A DNA stretch of 64,000 nucleotides from Pyricularia pennisetigena. Its lineage: Eukaryota; Ascomycota; Sordariomycetes; Magnaporthales; Pyriculariaceae. Each line of letters starts with the position of its first letter. Positions within the stretch are counted from its first letter, which is position 1. Below, piece after piece: positions 57,574 through 64,000 of the stretch. Both the position numbers and the translations under genes were made by a program. Location: positions 1,939,826 to 2,003,825 of the forward strand of contig NC_043740.1 in assembly GCF_004337985.1 (NCBI RefSeq), read 5' to 3'. A model generated the notes under the pieces. It was not told where the DNA came from. It saw nothing but the letters and a program-made list of their open reading frames with translations, and did not search any database.

Positions 57574-58810
57574 GGTGTGATTCAATGTCCAGCGCCGTGC
57601 ACTCGAAACGAATGCAACCATATTCGTTTCCCCTTCGATTTGCTTTCTCCCGATATAGTTACTGCTCATACGCAAGCTGTTACGATTACCCCGTGCATCT
57701 ATTTTTGTTGCTGAAAATATCTTTGTAGTAATCAACCATATCGTCGGAATGGGGGTTCAGGCCTTGTCATGGGTCAGGAAATAAAAATCTAGAGCGCGGC
57801 TTTAATGTGTGTCCTCTCAGTAATTGAGCCTAGAAGCATCAATGACTGTTGATCCTTTGGGCGCTAGTAGGAAAGCAGTGGAAGGCTGGGCTAGGCCTTG
57901 TAAGTAGTGGGTTCTAGCGGTCTACGATACGGTATGTGGTCAGGCTGGTCCTGGACTCAGTGTGCTTGAAGGGAGTCTTTCCCGTGGAAACCGTCACGGA
58001 AAGACAAGGGTATGCTCCCCACCCCTGCCCACCTTCTGGCTGGAACTAGTAAGTGCCTCCAGGACCTATCTCCCGTGCATGCTTCTGGATTGTGTCCATG
58101 CGGTTTCTTCCCGAACGTCCTCGAGAAGATCCGGCTCCCACACCCTTGTCTGACAGGGAGAAGCGGTCAACCCGAACAGGGAGTGGTTGGCTGCAGCCGA
58201 GGGTACCTACGTACCTCTCCACTGAGAGATGGAAAAAAATGGCGGTGTTGTCGCTTGGTGCCCGTTTGCTTTTCAAGACCCTTTTTGGGTCAGGCCCTGT
58301 CTTACTACAAGGTACTTACTCCCTTGGGCACCGCGTGGGGGCCCCAAAAATTCCGGGGGGTGGTGTCAAGGGGGCTTGTACTGTACAGCACTTGTCTGTA
58401 AGACGGCAAGGAATGGATGAGATTGTTGACTAGTGATAGATATAACATAACATCGCCCGTGCCTCACCCCCAGACTTCCTCTTCTCCCGTAGCTCGGTTC
58501 TCGTTCTGATATTTTTTTTTTCTATATTCTCGTATCTCATACACCTACAAAATCTTGAGCTAAGACACCGACATAACTATCATCTGTCGTTCCCAACCTA
58601 AAGAGCCCAAGCACATTACCAAAAATACCACACCGCACTACACCGCTCTACTATCAACAGACCTGCATATTATTACATTAGGTTCCCCTCCTGATTCTTG
58701 CTCGACACCGACATACATCACGCTAGTGGGCTACCGATACGCAGCGCATGAAAACCAGCGCCACGTCAATTACATCGTGCATACTCAACATATTTGGTCA
58801 AATCCCACTT

Positions 58811-58818
58811 TATAAAAG
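58811..58818 (+). promoter_or_regulatory. TATA box (TATAAAAG) of the 58960 gene
   Basis: Perfect TATAAAAG 149 nt upstream of the ATG, followed by a C/A-rich leader that includes repeated acaca units. Transcription would start around 58840. Confidence 0.65.
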
Positions 58819-58959
58819 AAGACTCGCTTCTCGCAACAAAGCTCGAGATCTCTTTATCTGCGAGGTTCCACACAGACAAACACGTACTTTTATCATCATC
58901 AACCGACACCTTTCCGACACATAACTCATCACACAACACAACACAACACAACCGCAGTC

Positions 58960-59475
58960 ATGTCGGCCTATAGCCCGTACGGCTCTTACAGCTCCCTCTA
59001 CACAACATCGGCACCCATGGAGATTGGATCAGGAAGCTTCCTGTCGAGGCCACGATACGCGACCATGGACAGCTACAACACCACGAGTTTCCCTTCGTGG
59101 CCTAGGCGGTCCTCGCTTTCCGAGTCTGAGCAAGCCGACCACCCCGCGACGTCTTTCCTCTCAGATGAGGATCTCATCTTCGACACCGATCCCTTCTCAG
59201 AGGACGACGCGCGCAGTGTCTCGAGCAGCGGCAGTGGTTCTTGCTCGCCAAACCAGCCGACCCGCTACGATTACCGCGCCGAGGAGGAAGAGGCACGGAG
59301 GCAACTTCAGCGTCAGCAAAAGGCTGCCCTGCAGCGTCAAGCAATGCAAATGATTCAGGAGGAGAAGGAGCGCCGCCGCGCCATGAGGCAACGCCAGCTC
59401 CAGCGCAGAAAGTCGAGCGGCCCGTCTAACAAGTCAAAGACGGCCGGTGCCGCCATGGACCCCATCGCAGAGTGA
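58960..59475 (+). CDS. Uncharacterised 171-aa disordered protein with basic coiled coil
   Basis: Single exon. Residues 1-60 are Ser/Tyr/Pro-rich (MSAYSPYGSYSSLYTTSAPM). Residues 60-95 are acidic and Ser-rich (SFLSDEDLIFDTDPFSEDDA). Residues 105-155 are an Arg/Gln/Glu-rich coiled coil (EEEEARRQLQRQQKAALQRQ), followed by a Lys-rich tail. I do not recognise a domain. The acidic Phe/Leu motif in an otherwise disordered protein resembles activation or docking motifs, and the basic tail could bind nucleic acid; both are guesses. A strong TATA box and a C/A-rich leader argue that it is transcribed, possibly under regulated control. It stands alone between two long gene-free stretches. Confidence 0.75.
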   Translation: MSAYSPYGSYSSLYTTSAPMEIGSGSFLSRPRYATMDSYNTTSFPSWPRRSSLSESEQADHPATSFLSDEDLIFDTDPFSEDDARSVSSSGSGSCSPNQPTRYDYRAEEEEARRQLQRQQKAALQRQAMQMIQEEKERRRAMRQRQLQRRKSSGPSNKSKTAGAAMDPIAE

Positions 59476-61802
59476 CGTGATCACAACGACCTTGATCCGA
59501 GTCACTTGGGTGCATCCGATAACGAAATTGTTAATACTGCGACGTGCATACGAACCAAAATCAAACATCCCACCACTCACAACCCACTCCGCACCACACC
59601 CTCTCGAAATCACACCCTCGCTCGTATCAGACGAGGGCGAGCTGAGGCGTGGCACAGAGCTTGCTTGTCTAAGGTCCTTTGAGCGAGTGAAAACAGAGGT
59701 AAGCTGAGTCAACCCCCACTCCCCCAATCTCTTGCACATGCTTGCTGCACACCAATCTGAAAATCAATCGGATCGCTAACCCGACTTTTTCCCGTATAGT
59801 ACTTTATTACTCATAATCAGCATACCCCTCACATTACCACAAACCCACGATAATTTCATCCCACTACCATCAGCCATCAGCCGAATTTAGCCCTATTTCA
59901 TTCCACGATTATTTTTGGGGTGTGGCATCCCATTTTATGACGACCTTTACAACCTTATCATTGTTGGCATCCAGCTTCTTTTCCACCGACGGCCCGAGGT
60001 TGACAGCTGCGCCACTGGCTGTCCAGTGTCTTCCACGCTCCTCGGTAACTTCGACGTCATATCTTACCCAGTACCTGTTTATTTCCATCTCATTCTCTCC
60101 GCGGAACACTACTTTTTTTTTTATCGAATGCATTTTGGCTATGGAGGACAAAATTTAAATGGCGATTCACTGCAAAATCAGGCAGCATCGTCACGAGATA
60201 TCCGCTTTCGGTTGGCAGTGTAGCACCGAGGCTTTCGGCATTTTTTTTGTGGGACTCTTGTCTCCTTTCCCATCATGAGCTTGATGTGCTCGCAGGCGTC
60301 ACGGGAGTTCAGTGTCTGATTGGACATTTGGGCCTTTTTACTATTATTACCTTTTATTACTTTGCATTTTGTATGAGATATTGGAGGAACAACAGGCACA
60401 GTCCAAACTCCTGGCGAACCTACTTGCAGTAGGCAATCGCGATTGATTTTTTTACCCCCCGTTTTTTCTCTTTCACCTAGCGAGCGCATGATACCCCCAC
60501 ACTACCACACTTAGGATAGTTAGTTTAGTCTTTAGGATAGTCATTCAACCATTCACACCGTCTTCTGGATCATTCGAAAAATTCTTCTCGCCCCTACCGT
60601 GACCGTACCTTTTCCTCCGAGACAACACCAGGGTCAACGAAGCCATCTTCCATTCATGTCACGGAAAAGCAATCTTCCTCAAGCAGACAGCGACAAACGA
60701 TGTGGATGTTGGTGACTCGTTCGTTTCGGGGCTTCCTCGCCGCCATTCCACATTTAGGGCCGAAGCTGACTTGTCGGACCCGGCTGTGGATCCCCCGTAC
60801 CGGCCAGACTCCCTCCGTGGAGCATCGGATCCAGGGAAACCCGAATGGTGGGTTTTCTCCCTACACTGTACAACTTGCAATGCTCCCAAAGTTGGCCTTA
60901 CAAGGAACAGCCCCTAACACAGCCATCAAAGCCCCATCGCAACTCGCAGTGAGTCACCTTTAATCCAGGAACTTGGAGCATATAGGGGCAGCTTTGTACG
61001 TAACAGCTATCCTTCTATTCCTGCCAAGGGCAAGACAAAAAATGCCTCAAGCAACTAGTACGTAAAACAACGGGATATCGCATCGAGTATGGACCTGTGG
61101 CTGCTGATCGAGTCGAGAGTCTCGACTCGAGAGTGCGGTGCTTGCCTCGACCTCAAAAGGGGCGATACTCATCAGCTACAGGGTAGGCTAGGCCGAAGGG
61201 AGTATATTCGACCCTCCCTTTACCTACCCTGTACCTGTCACATAGTCTGATGATGATGCCAACCCGTATCGTCCCCAACCACGAGTCTAATGATTCGAGA
61301 ACTTTTCAGGGTGACGCCCTCGCTTCTTGCATGGGATACACAGCACATGCTCACTGTATCTACGTCTTGAGTCTCAGGGGCTAGCCACCGTGCTGGGAAT
61401 CCATCTCGTTGTCCCCTCGTGGCTTTGTGGAGAAGTGTGAGGCGCACAATGTGACTTGCTTGTTGATATTGACGAAACCATCAATGTGACAGGGTGATGT
61501 GACAGCCAGGGTAGTGTCAGCCTCGAGACGCCGAGGGTTGTGTTTTTTGTGATTTGTCAATTTGTCACCAAGTTCCTTCGAAACGAGACTAGACTGATAC
61601 AAAATCAACATCTATCTCAGTATGAAAAATTATCAAATCCCACCCCGAGCAGGCACTATGCTTAGCATTGACGTTTTTTTTTTTTTTTTTTTTTGCGCAG
61701 GGATCACAACGCACTACCAAAAGTAAAACCTGCCGCTGTCAGTGGCGTGGAATGGGAAAACAGCCCACGCTGGTAGGAAATGACGGGTTCGGACATTAAT
61801 AT

Positions 61803-61829
61803 AGGAAAAAGGAAAAAGGAAAAAGGAAA
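61803..61829. repeat. AGGAAAA-type short tandem repeat
   Basis: About four copies of a purine-only heptamer. Confidence 0.8.
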
Positions 61830-63975
61830 GGGACTACCCCTTCGTAGAAGAAATAAAAGAACCGAAAACAAGCATCGCTTTCTTTTGTATTTTCCCTTTT
61901 TTTTCCTTTTGCTCTTGATGCTGATCCTTCAGGGTCTCGCCGAGTTCAGCCCGTTTTGCCGATCGAACAATTTCATTGCGCCGACAATGGAGGGATGATG
62001 CATACCAGAAATAAACTGCTTCTTCCCTTCTTCCTGGGTGGTGGTTGCACCACGGGCTTGGCAAGAACTTGCCCCGGGTGAAAATTAGCGTACATGTCAT
62101 GATCGGTTGACCCCCAGCATGCCATCCGATATTGCGCTTGCAGATGACGAAGACTTTGGTTTAGACGGCAGAAAGAAGTTGGGTAGGACTGCGGCCTTAT
62201 TTTCGTCTTTGCTTTTTTCTGTTGTTTTTTTGTTATCTCCGCTGATCCGACTGGACTGGTTAAAGTGATTGTTCTCTTTCTCTCTTTCTCTCTAATCCGA
62301 CGGCTCTAAGAGGTAGTTCTGGCAAAGTTCAGAGGAAGAGGTATTTGTTAGTCTATACATATGAGAAAGATAGCAGAGTGTGATCCGAAAGGAAATTAAT
62401 ACAAATTGAAACGTGTATCTTATTCGTGCATTGTTAACAAGTTGGGTGCCTCGTCTACTTTTCAACCTTGTGGTGGTGGATGGAACTGTACGTGTAAGAA
62501 ATCATGCAAAAGCGTGTCCAATCACTGGTTCTTGTATGGTTTACGGCTCCTGATTTGTCGTTTGGTCATCCAGTCAGCCCAGTACTTGGGCGGCCGAGAA
62601 TTGTTCCCAAAGTAGCCCATGACTATATGTTATAATCCATATAGGCGAAGTGTTCCCCCCTCTCGCCGCTTTGCATCCGCTTTGAGGCTACTTCACGGAG
62701 ACAGATCATTCCATTTGTTGCTGATAGCATCGATAGCTGCTGCCGTTCGGCTGCTCGGGAGCTGGTAAAATAATAAAAGATTGAGTAACCAGGCGCTCCA
62801 AGTGACAAGGGCAAGGCTTCCTAGGTGCAGTTCATCCGAATTGTTCCTGTCCAGCCAAGCTTCGTGCCTAGAGCAGCATACTCATTGGATTGGGAACAAC
62901 GTTACTTGCTACCCTCAAAAGTCGTGTCAATGGTAGGTAGAAACCACCGAGCTGGTCGCCGAGTCTGCAATACGACTCTGGCATTCTGCAACCCCAAAGC
63001 AGCACATCAGATTTCGAGCGGCGATAACCCCCCTATCTACCTTTTCTTTTCTCTTTCTTCCCCAAGGCCACCATTCTCAAGGTCCCCCAGGTTGTCCGCT
63101 TTCTTGGCCGACCCGAGTGGCTGGTGGCAGGGGGAAATGCAAGATGGCTGCGTCGCATTATGTACATAAAAAGTAGGTGTATGGTGAGCGTGTGTGCTGT
63201 GCCTGTGTGATTGTGAGCCTATGGTTCTGGCAGCAACCCACTGAGATGGTAGGGCAGAGTGATACTAAGAAATTGTGGCCTGCTTGTTCAGTTTGTGGCA
63301 GTCAATACTCTTAAACTATTGTTGAAAGCGAAACAACAAAACAGGGTCGAAGCCCTCCATCATGACTGTCTGCCGATAGACATACGCACCTAAGCTTATA
63401 GCATTAGAATGGATGGTGATAAAAAATCGAAAAATTCCATGGCTCGCCATGGCACGCTAACTCGCGAGAAGGTACGCACCAGTCGGAAGCTACCCTGTCC
63501 TACCTTATTCTGTTCGGGCTTGTAAAGCATGGCTCAAGAATCTTTAAACGTCGTTGGGTGGTGTGGCAGGGATCTGCAGGGCCTTGGTGATAGTGACCAG
63601 AGATGCGTGTGATTCATGCTGTGCAAGCTTATTGCACAAGTCTTGTCCCTCCTAAAGATAGATAGCTGAAAAAAAGAAGTGCGACTAAACCAATGCTCAA
63701 AATATCTCTCAGTTTTACACCGACCAGATGCTTCCACGCATAGTCGTGCTTTTTCCCCCAGCAGCCAATAGTCGCCATCTTAAACAGACGGCGAACCAAT
63801 GTCCTTAGTCCTCGATCTGGATGCAAACCCCTGGCAGACGGGAGGTCTCAAATGTGATATCGGAAATCAAGGCAAGGATCGGAAGGCCGATACCGAGCCC
63901 TGGTACACTAAATGGCAACTCGCATGAGGGGCAAAAGGCGAAGAGGGAGGAACCGCTTCCTTCAGAAAATAAAGC

Positions 63976-64000
63976 TTTTTTTTTTTTTTTTTTTTTTTTT
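63976..64000. repeat. Poly-T tract at window end
   Basis: At least 25 T, running to the last base of the window. Together with the T run at the assembly gap this shows that homopolymers border contig breaks here. Confidence 0.9.

Larger units (their letters stand above)
52300..58959. other. 6.7-kb gene-poor region
   Basis: No protein family, RNA gene or transposon recognised in this long stretch. It contains A/T homopolymers (52406-52426, 54361-54371, 54479-54498, 57549-57573), a CA-rich microsatellite (56895-56932) and a G/C-rich patch near 55680-55740. The longest ATG frame (54550-55122, minus, 190 codons) is within chance expectation. The right end is the promoter and leader of the 58960 gene. 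Confidence 0.55.
59476..64000. other. 4.5-kb gene-poor region to window end
   Basis: No supportable gene. Contains an AGGAAAA heptamer array (61803-61829), a T run near 61675-61694, a TCTCTTTC stretch near 62276-62293 and the terminal T25 run (63976-64000). Overlapping short frames on both strands at about 59930-60160 are noted under findings. Confidence 0.5.

Noticed and set aside
58748..58924. 58-codon upstream ORF before the 58960 gene
   Set aside because: The TATA box at 58811 lies inside it, so most transcripts should start downstream of its ATG.

Overview
The window is nuclear DNA of a filamentous ascomycete, most likely a Sordariomycete. Its general character (about half G+C, long intergenic spacers, many A/T homopolymer runs) suggests a Magnaporthales (Pyricularia-like) genome, but the order is an inference. 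Evidence for a fungus: short spliceosomal introns of about 50-130 nt with GTRNGT donors and CTAAC/CTGAC-like branch sites; fungal-type alpha-tubulin, ADP/ATP carrier, Ost4 and Ede1; a GH7 cellulase; and GPI-anchored secreted proteins. There is one assembly gap (40086-40347). I found no convincing tRNA, rRNA, transposon or CRISPR array.

Left part (1-29 kb), mostly housekeeping: an Ede1-type endocytic scaffold (-), alpha-tubulin (-), a Whi2-like BTB protein (+), a Cut12-type spindle pole body protein (-), a GPI-anchored cupredoxin (+), a 28-codon acylation-type micro-ORF (+, candidate), a membrane cytochrome b5/MAPR-like protein (-), CENP-X/Mhf2 with an N-terminal AT-hook (-), the mitochondrial ADP/ATP carrier (-), and two 40S ribosomal protein genes, RPS25 (-) and RPS5 (+), head to head over one 392-bp promoter.

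Middle part (28.7-42 kb), more accessory: a GNAT acetyltransferase (-), an SDR oxidoreductase (+), a Dal5-type MFS transporter (-), a secreted FAD/BBE-type oxidase lacking the usual flavin-linking His (+), a GPI-anchored GH7 glycosidase (-), and a small secreted cysteine-containing protein (+). Several could act together outside the cell or in uptake and modification of small molecules, but nothing proves a cluster.

Right part (42.5-64 kb): an RS/RD-rich protein ending in a Hub1 ubiquitin-like domain (-), the 54-aa oligosaccharyltransferase subunit Ost4 (+), an ALYREF/Yra1 mRNA-export factor with an exceptionally long second intron (+), a p23/Sba1 Hsp90 co-chaperone (-), and the ESCRT-III subunit Vps24 (+). 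Then follow nearly 12 kb in which I support only one gene, a disordered 171-aa protein with a clear TATA box (58960-59475, +).

Exon boundaries were placed by hand from splice signals, reading-frame phase and family conservation. Several very small exons (22-48 nt) were recovered this way, including the last exons of EDE1, RPS25 and CENP-X. Many long open frames on other strands are GC-rich shadows of real genes and are omitted.
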